Origin: Sphingobacterium siyangense
Lineage (GTDB): Bacteria > Bacteroidota > Bacteroidia > Sphingobacteriales > Sphingobacteriaceae
NCBI RefSeq assembly: GCF_007830445.1
Contig: NZ_VLKR01000010.1
Location: 62,001 to 126,000 of the forward strand
Direction of reading: 5' to 3'
Length of the DNA stretch: 64,000 bases
Below are positions 50,925-58,615 of this stretch, piece after piece. Within the stretch, counting starts at the first letter, position 1. Every line of letters starts with the position of its first letter. A program made the position numbers and the translations under genes. The notes under the pieces are model-generated. The model was not told where the DNA came from. It made no database searches and worked only from the letters and a program-made list of their open reading frames with translations.

Positions 50925-51311
50925 ATGAACATCACAGGAAGACTGACAAGGGATGCGGAAGTACGCACAACGTCACAGGAAAAACAAGTAGTAAACTTTT
51001 CAATCGCTACAAATGACAGCTATCGCAACAAGCAGGGAGAACGCATAGAGCAGACAACCTATTTCGACTGCTCATACTGGATAGGCTCAAACGTAGCAAA
51101 GATACTCACAAAGGGTACACTGGTGGAGCTCACAGGCAGGGTAAGCGCAAGAGCGTGGACAGGTAATGACGGAGAAGCACACGCAGGACTGAATTTCCAT
51201 ACCTCAAATATCAAACTGCACGGAGGTGGCAAGAGAAGCGAAGAACAAACCCCAAAATCTATAAAAAGCAAGATAGTCGCACAGGAAGCCGAAGACGACC
51301 TACCATTTTAA
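50925..51311 (+). CDS. ssb: Single-stranded DNA-binding protein
   Basis: A 128-residue SSB that coats single strands, here probably during conjugative transfer. The OB fold starts MNITGRLTRDAEVRT, with QVVNFSIATNDSYR and TYFDCSYWIGSNVAKIL. The acidic tip DDLPF at the C-terminus is the usual protein-docking tail. It is shorter than chromosomal SSB, as in mobile elements. First gene of a rightward ICE operon that runs to the ThiF gene. Confidence 0.95.
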   Translation: MNITGRLTRDAEVRTTSQEKQVVNFSIATNDSYRNKQGERIEQTTYFDCSYWIGSNVAKILTKGTLVELTGRVSARAWTGNDGEAHAGLNFHTSNIKLHGGGKRSEEQTPKSIKSKIVAQEAEDDLPF

Positions 51312-51356
51312 CAACGAGTATTCAATCATTTTTTAAACTTTTTAAATATCAAAATC

Positions 51357-52430
51357 ATGGCACATAATCTAAATTTCAACGATAGAACAGGACGTTATTC
51401 ATTCTTTAGCGTAAAAGAAAAAGCATGGCACGGTTTAGGGCAAATCGTGGAGCAGTACCCAACAAGCGAAGAAGCTATCAAACACGCAGGATTAGATTAC
51501 GAAGTCGTAAAATCCCCACTGTTTACCAAAGGTTCGGGCATTATCGAAACGGCAAACGGTATTGAAATCGGTAATAGTGAACTGCACGTTCCGAACTATT
51601 TCGCCAACATACGCACGGACAATAATGCGGTTATGGGTGTTGTGGGCAAAGATTACCATATTGTACAGAATCGTGATGCATTCAACTTTTTCGATGCTAT
51701 TGTAGGTGGTGGTGATGGTATCTTGTACGAGACCGCAGGGGCATTGGGACAAGGGGAACGTATATTTATCACCGCTAAACTACCGGATTATATCCGTGTG
51801 GGCAATGGTGACGATGTAACGGAAAAGTATATCTTTCTGACAACCTCACACGATGGTAGCGGTAGTATCACAGCCGCTTTTACACCTATCCGTATCGTTT
51901 GCCAAAATACCCTTAATGCCTCCCTCCGCAACATGAGCAATGTGGTGCGTATCAAACATACTTCAGGAGCAAAACAAAGGTTGGAAAGCGCTCATAAAGT
52001 AATGGGGTTAGCAAATACACTTAGCAATCAGTTAGAGGATATTTTCAATAACTGGGTAAAGGTAAAAGTATCAGACAACGAAGTAAAAAAACTTATTCAG
52101 CTTGCTCTTTGCCCTAACAAAGAAACCTTTGACTTGCTTAAAAAAGGTGCAGACGATGAAGTTTCTACTGTTTTCAAAAACACGGTGGAAGATGCTTTTG
52201 CCTATGCAATGTTGAGTGACACTCAACAGATGGAGACAACAAAAGGAACTTTGTTTGGCGCATACAATGCCGTAACGGGTTACTATCAGAATGTAAGAAA
52301 TTATAAGGATGGAGAAGCCAAACTGCAATCTATTGTAATGGGCGGTACTGCACAGTTGAAAACACAAAAAGCATTTGAATTATGTACCTCATTTCAAAAA
52401 ATTGGTGCAGATGTATTTGAATTGAATTAA
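51357..52430 (+). CDS. DUF932 phage/plasmid-like protein
   Basis: A 357-residue protein of the DUF932 (TIGR03299-type) family found on phages, plasmids and ICEs. The N-terminus NDRTGRYSFFSVKEKAWHGL and the segments NYFANIRTDNNAVMGVVGKDY and TAAFTPIRIVCQNTLNASL are typical. Biochemical function is unknown; a link to DNA maintenance is presumed from its company. It follows ssb by 45 bp. Confidence 0.9.
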   Translation: MAHNLNFNDRTGRYSFFSVKEKAWHGLGQIVEQYPTSEEAIKHAGLDYEVVKSPLFTKGSGIIETANGIEIGNSELHVPNYFANIRTDNNAVMGVVGKDYHIVQNRDAFNFFDAIVGGGDGILYETAGALGQGERIFITAKLPDYIRVGNGDDVTEKYIFLTTSHDGSGSITAAFTPIRIVCQNTLNASLRNMSNVVRIKHTSGAKQRLESAHKVMGLANTLSNQLEDIFNNWVKVKVSDNEVKKLIQLALCPNKETFDLLKKGADDEVSTVFKNTVEDAFAYAMLSDTQQMETTKGTLFGAYNAVTGYYQNVRNYKDGEAKLQSIVMGGTAQLKTQKAFELCTSFQKIGADVFELN

Positions 52431-52437
52431 TAATCAT

Positions 52438-52466
52438 AGGGCAATCGATCCCTAATCGGTTGCCCT
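52438..52466 (+). terminator. Hairpin after the DUF932 gene
   Basis: AGGGCAATCGAT pairs with ATCGGTTGCCCT (one mismatch) and is followed by a weak ACTTTT. Partial termination or mRNA 3'-end protection is possible. Confidence 0.5.
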
Positions 52467-52479
52467 AACTTTTCCAACA

Positions 52480-52680
52480 ATGAAAATAACAGACTTAAAC
52501 GGTTGCCCTATTCAGATTGACAATCTTAACCAAGCAATACAAATCACAAGGCAGTACAAGGAGTACAAACACGTAGATAGTAGTTTTTCTGATTTTGATA
52601 CAAGACAGAGAGCGTATTGGAAAGATATGTACGAAAAACTTACAGCGGTAAAGGAACAGCAAAAAAAAGAAAAAAGATGA
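52480..52680 (+). CDS. Small hypothetical ICE protein
   Basis: A 66-residue charged protein starting MKITDLNGCPIQIDNLNQAI and ending in a Lys/Glu-rich helix. No known motif. Its TGA overlaps the ATG of the next gene (ATGA), showing coupled translation within the ssb-PRTRC operon. Confidence 0.7.
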   Translation: MKITDLNGCPIQIDNLNQAIQITRQYKEYKHVDSSFSDFDTRQRAYWKDMYEKLTAVKEQQKKEKR

Positions 52681-53336
52681 AAAATATTAACATCACACTA
52701 TACAAGTTCACCGAAATCAAAACAGAAGCACGTCAAAAAGCACTGGAACAATTCAGAGGGATTAATACCGACCATAACTGGTGGGAAAACGAGTATGATT
52801 TTTTTGTAGGTATCTGCTCAACAATGGGCATCCGTACAAGCCCGCAGGAGATTTTCTTTAGAGGATTTTATTCACAAGGTGACGGAAGTTGCTTTTCATC
52901 ACGTATTAATGTGGTTGCCATGCTAAAAGCAGTAGAACGGCAGGAATGGAAAAACCACATACCCAATTTGGAACTGGATTTAATACCATGCGATATTGAC
53001 CGCCGTGTGCTTGCCCTTATAGAAAATGCAACAATCGAAGTGCCGACCTGTACAAAAACTTCACATAGATATTACTGCATTCAGCTTGATTTAGAGTGGC
53101 GTTATTACGGAAATGACAACAGGAATTTTTCACGTATTGATAGCGAACTGCTAAAACTGGAAACATGGGTAATGATTACACTTAAAAAGCTCAACGGGTA
53201 TCTATACGAAAGCTTACGGGACACATACGAACACCTGACAGGAGATACAGCCGTACAGGAAGCTATTGAAGCCAATGAATACCATTTTACCACAGAGGGT
53301 ATATATGCTGACTGGATTTTCGATAAGGCTCAATAG
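52677..53336 (+). CDS. Hypothetical protein of a phage/ICE family
   Basis: A 219-residue cytoplasmic protein. The frame opens at 52617, but ATG 52677 overlaps the previous stop and gives MKNINITLYKFTEIKTEARQ, a better start. The segment WWENEYDFFVGICSTMGIR, then FFRGFYSQGDGSCF, is one I associate with phage and ICE proteins of unknown function. No catalytic site can be named. It is part of the ssb-PRTRC operon. Confidence 0.75.
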   Translation: MKNINITLYKFTEIKTEARQKALEQFRGINTDHNWWENEYDFFVGICSTMGIRTSPQEIFFRGFYSQGDGSCFSSRINVVAMLKAVERQEWKNHIPNLELDLIPCDIDRRVLALIENATIEVPTCTKTSHRYYCIQLDLEWRYYGNDNRNFSRIDSELLKLETWVMITLKKLNGYLYESLRDTYEHLTGDTAVQEAIEANEYHFTTEGIYADWIFDKAQ

Positions 53337-53377
53337 TACAACAGAACAATATTAAGAACATTTAAAAAGGAAGACCA

Positions 53378-53911
53378 ATGAACGCCAATTTTTTTAATCA
53401 GATAGCACAAATGGATATTACAGGCGATTTACACCTGACCATAGCAAAGGGAGCAGAAAACAGTCTGATTGTTTCCCTAATACTTCAAAATGAAGCGTGT
53501 GGAGACAACGCAAAGAACCTGATTCCTCCGCTTAATCTCAGAGGGACAGCAGAGGAACTCGATGAGGGATTTTTTTTAAAGATTACAGAACCTATTCAAG
53601 CCGTTTCGGGACTTATGGTGGATATGGAAGCTTTTATGAAGCAAATGGAGGAAGTCAAAAAGCAATCAGCTATGGAAAAGGAAAATGCGGACAGAGAGAA
53701 GAAAGAGAAAGAAAGCAAGGATAAAAAATTCCGTGAAGCCATGCAAAAAGCTGATGAATTGGATAAAGAGGGCAAATTCCGTGAAGCATGGATGAAAGTG
53801 CCAAACCCTACAGATTTTCCCGAACATTCCGAAACTATCCGAAAACGCAAAACCGAACTTTCAGACAAGTTTTCTACACCGAGCCTTTTTGGCACAGAAC
53901 AAAGTGTTTAA
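53378..53911 (+). CDS. PRTRC system protein E
   Basis: A 177-residue protein matching PRTRC protein E. The N-terminal beta-rich part reads MNANFFNQIAQMDITGDLHL and NLIPPLNLRGTAEELDEGF. The second half is a charged coiled coil rich in Glu/Lys followed by FREAMQKADELDKEGKFREA. PRTRC cassettes occur on plasmids and ICEs; the role of E is unknown. It begins the cassette, 19 bp before protein C. Confidence 0.88.
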   Translation: MNANFFNQIAQMDITGDLHLTIAKGAENSLIVSLILQNEACGDNAKNLIPPLNLRGTAEELDEGFFLKITEPIQAVSGLMVDMEAFMKQMEEVKKQSAMEKENADREKKEKESKDKKFREAMQKADELDKEGKFREAWMKVPNPTDFPEHSETIRKRKTELSDKFSTPSLFGTEQSV

Positions 53912-53929
53912 CCACAAAAATCAAGAACG

Positions 53930-54148
53930 ATGTTATTAGCAACTCAATTAGAAAGGATATTTATATTAAATGATAAGGGGCAGGAAATCAAACTTACTGA
54001 CCCCGAACCAAAATGGAGCGTACAGGCGGTATTGAACTTCTATTCAACAACCTACCCAATATTGACCACCGCAAAAATTTCCGCCCCAGTAATCAGGGAC
54101 GATATGGTACAGTACCGTTTTGATAGTGTAATGGGAACTAAAGGTTAA
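53930..54148 (+). CDS. PRTRC system protein C, ubiquitin-like
   Basis: A 72-residue protein. Its size, alternating strands (LERIFILNDKGQEIKL, then WSVQAVLNFYSTTYPILTTA) and C-terminus fit PRTRC protein C, which I recall being placed in a prokaryotic ubiquitin-like beta-grasp family. It ends VMGTKG, with an exposed terminal Gly, as expected for a modifier activated by an E1-like enzyme. An E2-like and an E1-like gene follow within the operon. Conjugation itself is an inference. Confidence 0.85.
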   Translation: MLLATQLERIFILNDKGQEIKLTDPEPKWSVQAVLNFYSTTYPILTTAKISAPVIRDDMVQYRFDSVMGTKG

Positions 54149-54165
54149 ACTAAAATTTTAATAAC

Positions 54166-55320
54166 ATGACTTATGCAACAACATATCGTATCGGGTATAA
54201 TCAAATTACCCCAAGAGCCCAAACAAAAGCAATTGCACCGCCAGTTAAACGACTTCGCCAACTGGATGCAGAGAACCAAAGATGCAAGCGAAGTCAAAAA
54301 AGACAAGCAACAGAGCGTACCGACAGCAATGTTGCCAATGGTTTTCTGAAAACACTGTTCCTGCCTAAACTCAAAGAAACAGAAACTGTACAGGCCTGTA
54401 ATGAAACGGGAGAAATAGAAAAAGATTTTTATCAGTCTCTTTATAGGCTTGCAGAACATTATGGATTAAATCCAATGCAGACTAAAAGTTTTGAGTTCCC
54501 TTATAATATGGCTCTTTCACTTTGGGACACTGAGGAACAGCTTAAAAACAGGGTGAAAGAATGGGAAGCAATAGAATTAATACAGGATAGAAAGAGAACT
54601 TATTTCACAAGCGAAGAGCGATACAGCACAGGGGCAACGCTTTATTATATACCTGTTTTACCCCTATACCGATTGCTTAGAAACCCCAACCGCAAGCAGG
54701 CTTCGCTTTTACTCTTATCGGTTTGCAGTTATCTATATCATATCGCTGACATCCCTTATTACAGACAGGAAAGCAGCTATCTATACTGGATGTATGATAT
54801 GGTTGCTGACTGGGTGCTATCTGATGATGAAAATGAAGATACCGCCCAATTTATGAACGAATACAAGCAATCTGAATGGGTTGGAGAATTTATGGAAAAA
54901 AAGATTTTCAACCACCATAATCTAAGTTTATTTTCCCAACGTCTCCAACACTTTGAAAGTAGAGATAAGTTTGACCAAGATTGTTATTGTCTGGCTAAAG
55001 AAGCTTTTGAACTGTCTTCAAAATTTCCAAACCAAAGTGTATTTGGAAATGCCAAACCAAACGGAGAAGCCGAGGAAGATGATATGGAAAACATTATTGG
55101 TATGGAAAAATATGTCTCTTTCTGTGCCAATACCAAAGGGTATTTATTTGACACCCTGTTTGATTCTGTAAATAACGAATTGCAGGAATACGGACAGATG
55201 GAAGAACCAATAATTATAAAGCGTTTTGACGGAAGCAATGTAACGGATAAAACGCTTGAATTTGAGAAGCGGTTATTTGCCCTTATAGAGGAACTTACCT
55301 ACCTATTGAACAATTATTAA
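54166..55320 (+). CDS. Hypothetical protein in the PRTRC protein F position
   Basis: The frame gives up to 384 residues. The part from about residue 62 (LKTLFLPKLKETETVQ onward) looks like real protein, helical with aromatic-rich stretches (YIPVLPLYRLLRNPNR, SYLYWMYDMVADWVL). The first 60 codons look like a shadow of an overlapping 58-codon ORF in another frame. No ATG lies between residue 1 and Met103, so the true start is uncertain: 54166, a non-ATG codon near 54346, or Met103. It occupies the place of PRTRC F between C and B. Function unknown. Confidence 0.65.
   Translation: MTYATTYRIGYNQITPRAQTKAIAPPVKRLRQLDAENQRCKRSQKRQATERTDSNVANGFLKTLFLPKLKETETVQACNETGEIEKDFYQSLYRLAEHYGLNPMQTKSFEFPYNMALSLWDTEEQLKNRVKEWEAIELIQDRKRTYFTSEERYSTGATLYYIPVLPLYRLLRNPNRKQASLLLLSVCSYLYHIADIPYYRQESSYLYWMYDMVADWVLSDDENEDTAQFMNEYKQSEWVGEFMEKKIFNHHNLSLFSQRLQHFESRDKFDQDCYCLAKEAFELSSKFPNQSVFGNAKPNGEAEEDDMENIIGMEKYVSFCANTKGYLFDTLFDSVNNELQEYGQMEEPIIIKRFDGSNVTDKTLEFEKRLFALIEELTYLLNNY
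54173..54349 (+). CDS. 58-residue ORF overlapping the start of the PRTRC F-like gene
   Basis: An ORF in the +1 frame relative to the long one, starting MQQHIVSGIIKLPQEPKQ and ending TAMLPMVF. Its residues form a plausible amphipathic helix (QLNDFANWMQRTKD), more protein-like than the overlapping frame. It ends where the long frame becomes protein-like, so it may be its own small protein or the N-terminal part of the next one joined by a -1 shift. Confidence 0.5.
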   Translation: MQQHIVSGIIKLPQEPKQKQLHRQLNDFANWMQRTKDASEVKKDKQQSVPTAMLPMVF

Positions 55321-55327
55321 AAATGCT

Positions 55328-56038
55328 ATGAACAACATAAAAGAGAATTTAGGAAAATTGTACCACCCCCAATCAGCATTAGTATTCTATCAGACAAAAG
55401 GGAGCGCTAAAGATACGTATGTAGAATATTTTGATATGGACAGAAATGGTGCGCCCATTAATGCACATCCTTTGACTGTCAGAGAAGCCAGCCAATTGGC
55501 TAAAGCATTGAAAATGGCTAAGCAAGAAAAAGAACCAACGTTAAAACCCACTGGAATAATTTCTAACAATATGCTTCACCTTGATGCAATAAAAGGAAAA
55601 GCAATTTGGTTTACAAAAGGGATGAAAAGGGAAATGTTTTTTTCGCAGAGCCTTGAAATACCTAAGGGAATAGCAAATGTACCACCCTTGCTATGGGTTG
55701 CCAACAGACAAAGCCTTTATGTTTTTGCTCTCAAGACTGATAGAAGACCCACAGAAAAAACCAAACTGTATAACGCGCCCTTTTTTAATGTTTACGAAAA
55801 TGGAAATGTATGTATGGGCAACGTTGACATTAGGATAAAAAAGACAGCATCATTGGAAGAATTTACAAAGGCTTGGGAAGACTATTTCTTCAATAGCTAT
55901 TTCAGCCACTTGATGAACAGTTATAACCCTATAAAGGGAAATTGTGTGATGCTATGGGAAGAATTGATAAATAATAGAGGTGCATTCCCGAAAGAAGTTT
56001 TAAAAAAGAACAAAGTAACCTTAACAGAATTGATGTGA
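55328..56038 (+). CDS. PRTRC system protein B, E2-like
   Basis: A 236-residue protein of the PRTRC B family. It opens with LYHPQSALVFYQTKG and has IWFTKGMKREMFF and VPPLLWVANRQSLYVFAL. The segment PFFNVYENGNVCMGN around Cys162 closely echoes the active-site stretch of ubiquitin E2 enzymes (HPN-x-Y-x-x-G-x-x-C). This makes Cys162 the candidate thioester cysteine. Its TGA overlaps the ATG of the ThiF gene (TGATG). It likely takes the small modifier (protein C) from the ThiF protein. Confidence 0.87.
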   Translation: MNNIKENLGKLYHPQSALVFYQTKGSAKDTYVEYFDMDRNGAPINAHPLTVREASQLAKALKMAKQEKEPTLKPTGIISNNMLHLDAIKGKAIWFTKGMKREMFFSQSLEIPKGIANVPPLLWVANRQSLYVFALKTDRRPTEKTKLYNAPFFNVYENGNVCMGNVDIRIKKTASLEEFTKAWEDYFFNSYFSHLMNSYNPIKGNCVMLWEELINNRGAFPKEVLKKNKVTLTELM

Positions 56039-56847
56039 TGAACATAGAAAAAGCAACGGTACATTTTACCGACAATTATCTGATAAACCCGACTAATCCA
56101 ATTTCGGTAAACCTCATCGGTGCAGGCGGAACAGGCTCAAAGGTTTTGACTGCTTTAATGGAAATGCATCATAGCTTGGTAGCCTTAGGTCATACGGGTC
56201 TGCATTTACGTTTATGGGACGATGATATTATTACCGATGCCAATATCGGAAGACAACGTTTTGCACCATGTGAAACGGGGCTTTATAAATCCGTTGCATT
56301 GATAAACCGTGTAAACCGTTTTATGGGAACAAACTGGAAAGCAGAAACCCGAAAATTTGAAAGGGACTGCTTAGGAAAACAGCCTGAAAACGCAGGAGCC
56401 AGTATTTTTATTACCTGCGTGGATAGTGTAAATGCTCGCTTTGAAATAGCCGATATGCTAAAAGGACTGAACGGTAATAATGCACATATCAATCGGGGGC
56501 GTTATTGGTTGGATTTTGGTAATAGTCAGTACACTGGTCAGGTGTTACTCTCTACCATTGGAACAATAAGACAGCCAAATTCCCAAAAATATGCAACGGT
56601 CGAGAATCTCCCTTTTGTTACAGAAGAATTTGGTGAATTATTAAAACAGTCCGAAGCACAAGATAACACACCGAGTTGTTCATTGGCTGAAGCTTTGGAA
56701 AAACAGGATCTGTTTATCAATTCCACATTGGCTCAAATGGGATGTTCCCTGCTGTGGAATCTTTTCCGTAATGGATTTACCGAAAATAGGGGTTTTTTTC
56801 TAAATCTGAAAGATTTTAGGTCACAGCCAATACCAGTCGCCCAATAG
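56038..56847 (+). CDS. PRTRC system ThiF-family protein, E1-like
   Basis: A 269-residue adenylating enzyme. The nucleotide loop is LIGAGGTGSKV near residues 27-37. The acidic strand LWDDDIITDANIGRQRF has the Arg that contacts ATP, with Lys84 in GLYKSVAL. Cys127 is in ITCVDSVNAR, and Cys214 in NTPSCSLAEAL is a candidate catalytic cysteine. This is the E1/MoeB/ThiF fold. It would activate the C-terminal Gly of protein C. Last gene of the ssb-PRTRC operon; a terminator follows. Confidence 0.92.
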   Translation: MNIEKATVHFTDNYLINPTNPISVNLIGAGGTGSKVLTALMEMHHSLVALGHTGLHLRLWDDDIITDANIGRQRFAPCETGLYKSVALINRVNRFMGTNWKAETRKFERDCLGKQPENAGASIFITCVDSVNARFEIADMLKGLNGNNAHINRGRYWLDFGNSQYTGQVLLSTIGTIRQPNSQKYATVENLPFVTEEFGELLKQSEAQDNTPSCSLAEALEKQDLFINSTLAQMGCSLLWNLFRNGFTENRGFFLNLKDFRSQPIPVAQ

Positions 56848-56860
56848 TAAAAATTGGGCG

Positions 56861-56901
56861 GCAAAAAGACACTCCCTCCGTTGTCGGGGCAGTCTTTTTG
56901 C
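56861..56901 (+). terminator. Terminator of the ssb-PRTRC operon
   Basis: GCAAAAAGAC/GTCTTTTTGC outer stem with an inner CTCCG/CGGGG pairing. The T5 lies inside the descending arm. Confidence 0.65.
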
Positions 56902-56993
56902 ATTAAAAAAGGTGCAACACTTTGCTAAAATGCAATCAGCGCACAACGGCCAGCTATTACATTTTACCAATATAGTTGCGGTCTGAATTTAGA

Positions 56994-57015
56994 GGGATAT
57001 TTGTTATCCCTTTTT
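56994..57015 (+). terminator. Second hairpin terminator after the PRTRC operon
   Basis: GGGATA/TATCCC with a 5-nt loop, then T5. Confidence 0.65.
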
Positions 57016-57026
57016 GATCTGGCTGA

Positions 57027-57063
57027 CTTCTTTTCTTTTCACATAGCGACCAAAGAAAAGAAG
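57027..57063. repeat. Perfect 12-bp inverted repeat
   Basis: CTTCTTTTCTTT and AAAGAAAAGAAG flank a 13-nt loop TCACATAGCGACC. No coding role. Lies between the PRTRC operon and the receiver gene. Confidence 0.85.
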
Positions 57064-57131
57064 CAAAAGAACGTCGCGGCATTACCGATGGTTTGAATAC
57101 TACTGTTCCCTGAAGCTAATTTATTATCTTA

Positions 57132-57581
57132 TCAGCCTTTTTTATGTTGTTTTCTAAATTTCTCTACTATAGCTTTAATAGCTACACTATAATATTCTCC
57201 GCCTGCATAAATAACATGCACGGCTCGTTCCAGTTCTTCAGGATCGGCACCTTTGAGGATATATCCGTCCACGCCTCTTTTTAGCATTTCTAATACATCT
57301 TTTTCAGCATCGTTTACACTGAATGCCAAAATTTTCACCCCTGGATAAAGCTGTTTTAATTTCTCAGCCGTTTCAAAGCCGTTCATTACAGGCATATTTA
57401 CATCCACGACGCATATATCAGGGAGAATTTTGCATGTTTTCATTTTATCAAGGGCTTCTTTTCCATTCGCTGCTTCGAATGTGTACTGAAAACCAAAATC
57501 TCCTAAAAAGCCGAAAATACCCTTTCTTAGCAGGTCGCGATCATCTATTAGTGCTATCCTAATTGTGTTATTCTTGTTCAT
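57132..57581 (-). CDS. Stand-alone response-regulator receiver protein
   Basis: A 149-residue CheY-like receiver. Acidic pocket Asp13/Asp14 (LIDDRDLLRKG), phospho-acceptor Asp60 in CVVDVNMPVMNG, Ser88 in ILAFSVND, Lys110 in GYILKGADP. The sequence matches receivers of the NarL group, but the DNA-binding domain is absent; after the receiver only 20 basic residues remain. It may be a regulator by protein contact or a truncated NarL-type regulator. No kinase gene is next to it. Confidence 0.88.
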   Translation of the reverse strand: MNKNNTIRIALIDDRDLLRKGIFGFLGDFGFQYTFEAANGKEALDKMKTCKILPDICVVDVNMPVMNGFETAEKLKQLYPGVKILAFSVNDAEKDVLEMLKRGVDGYILKGADPEELERAVHVIYAGGEYYSVAIKAIVEKFRKQHKKG

Positions 57582-57593
57582 TTTTCCATTTAT

Positions 57594-57803
57594 TTATATG
57601 ATTTGACAATCGTTTTTTAGATGGTAAGACGATGGGAATAACTGTCTTTTGATCACTTTCTGTAAACGACTAGAAAGAAAAGATAAAGGCAACAATTCTC
57701 CATTTTTAATTATGTTATTTAATATGCAAGTGCAAAAAATAATCGCTGACAATCCAAGCGTTATATAATTGAGAGAGTTGTAGATGTTTCCTGCAGTAAC
57801 CAT
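57594..57803 (-). CDS. Possible small membrane protein
   Basis: A 69-codon ORF just upstream of the receiver gene, 12 bp away. It has one hydrophobic segment (YITLGLSAIIFCTCILNNI) and a basic tail. It could be a small partner of the receiver or a chance ORF. I recognise nothing in it. Confidence 0.3.
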   Translation of the reverse strand: MVTAGNIYNSLNYITLGLSAIIFCTCILNNIIKNGELLPLSFLSSRLQKVIKRQLFPSSYHLKNDCQII

Positions 57804-58275
57804 ATCTTCAGTTCTTTAATCTATGATAGTCTGCACAAAAAAAAGCGCAGGCCACCACACTTACCGATACTGAGGCACTGGTATACCCGACAACGAATAA
57901 GCGAGCGCCCACGCCAATAACGTGAGCGTTCCTACCTATTTGTCCTGTTGTCTTAAAAATTACCAGTTTTCAGTACCAAGACTTAAAGTAAAAACACTTT
58001 AAGAGTTTCTATATTTTATGCTGCAAATATAGTAAAAGCCCAGCTGACTGCTAAGATTTTCTCTACTATAATGGCATTTGAATAATTGTTAGAGCCCATT
58101 TATAGAATAAATGTCCGCTTGTTCTACGGGTATCTGCTGAGTATGTTTGAGATACAGAAATAATACCGATGACCAAAGCTTAGGGCATCAAAAAAAAGGG
58201 TGATATTGATTTGGATATTATAAAAAAAGAAGGATTCAATATTTGGGTTGCCAAGTTCTCTCAGTACCTAGTAGG
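57804..58275. other. Non-coding stretch with a stem-loop
   Basis: About 470 bases with no believable ORF. The most structured part is AGCGCCCACG (57904-57913), which pairs with CGTGAGCGTT (57921-57930) save one mismatch. It has no T-run, so it is not an obvious terminator. It may be an ICE control or small-RNA region. Confidence 0.45.
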
Positions 58276-58542
58276 TTACTGTGTTTGAGATTTACTGATT
58301 CGTTCTTTCGATTTATTTTGCCTGTAATTGCTGTAAAAGAACAATAACCCGAAAATTATCAATAGATATGCTATCCACTTTCCTGTACGTTCCAAAAAAG
58401 TGATGATAACAGATTTTTCATAGCTTGAAAAAGCCTCCGATCCCATAGGACTTCTTCGGTAGAATTTTCTTCTATTAATCCAATATCGAAGGGCGATACC
58501 GGATACTGTAGTTATTATACCTAATATTAAAGCAGGAGTCAT
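58276..58542 (-). CDS. Small ICE membrane protein
   Basis: An 88-residue inner-membrane protein with two hydrophobic helices, one near 3-19 (PALILGIITTVSGIAL) and one near 54-70 (WIAYLLIIFGLLFFY). A basic loop follows the first: INRRKFYRRSPMG. Similar small proteins sit next to tra operons in this phylum and are sometimes mislabelled as molybdenum transporter subunits. It lies beyond the tra terminator, so it is likely transcribed separately or by readthrough. Confidence 0.75.
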   Translation of the reverse strand: MTPALILGIITTVSGIALRYWINRRKFYRRSPMGSEAFSSYEKSVIITFLERTGKWIAYLLIIFGLLFFYSNYRQNKSKERISKSQTQ

Positions 58543-58575
58543 AAATCAAGTGAATAATTATGGGTTTAATTTACG

Positions 58576-58615
58576 AAAAAAAATAGTCCCACAGTAATGT
58601 GGGACCTATTTTTTT
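58576..58615 (-). terminator. Terminator of the tra operon
   Basis: AATAGTCCCAC/GTGGGACCTATT stem, 6-nt loop, long T-run on the minus strand, immediately after the traQ stop. Confidence 0.9.

Noticed and set aside
52617..52676. Longer start for the hypothetical gene at 52677
   Set aside because: The extra 20 residues are Lys/Arg-rich and overlap the previous gene; the ATGA junction at 52677 is more natural.
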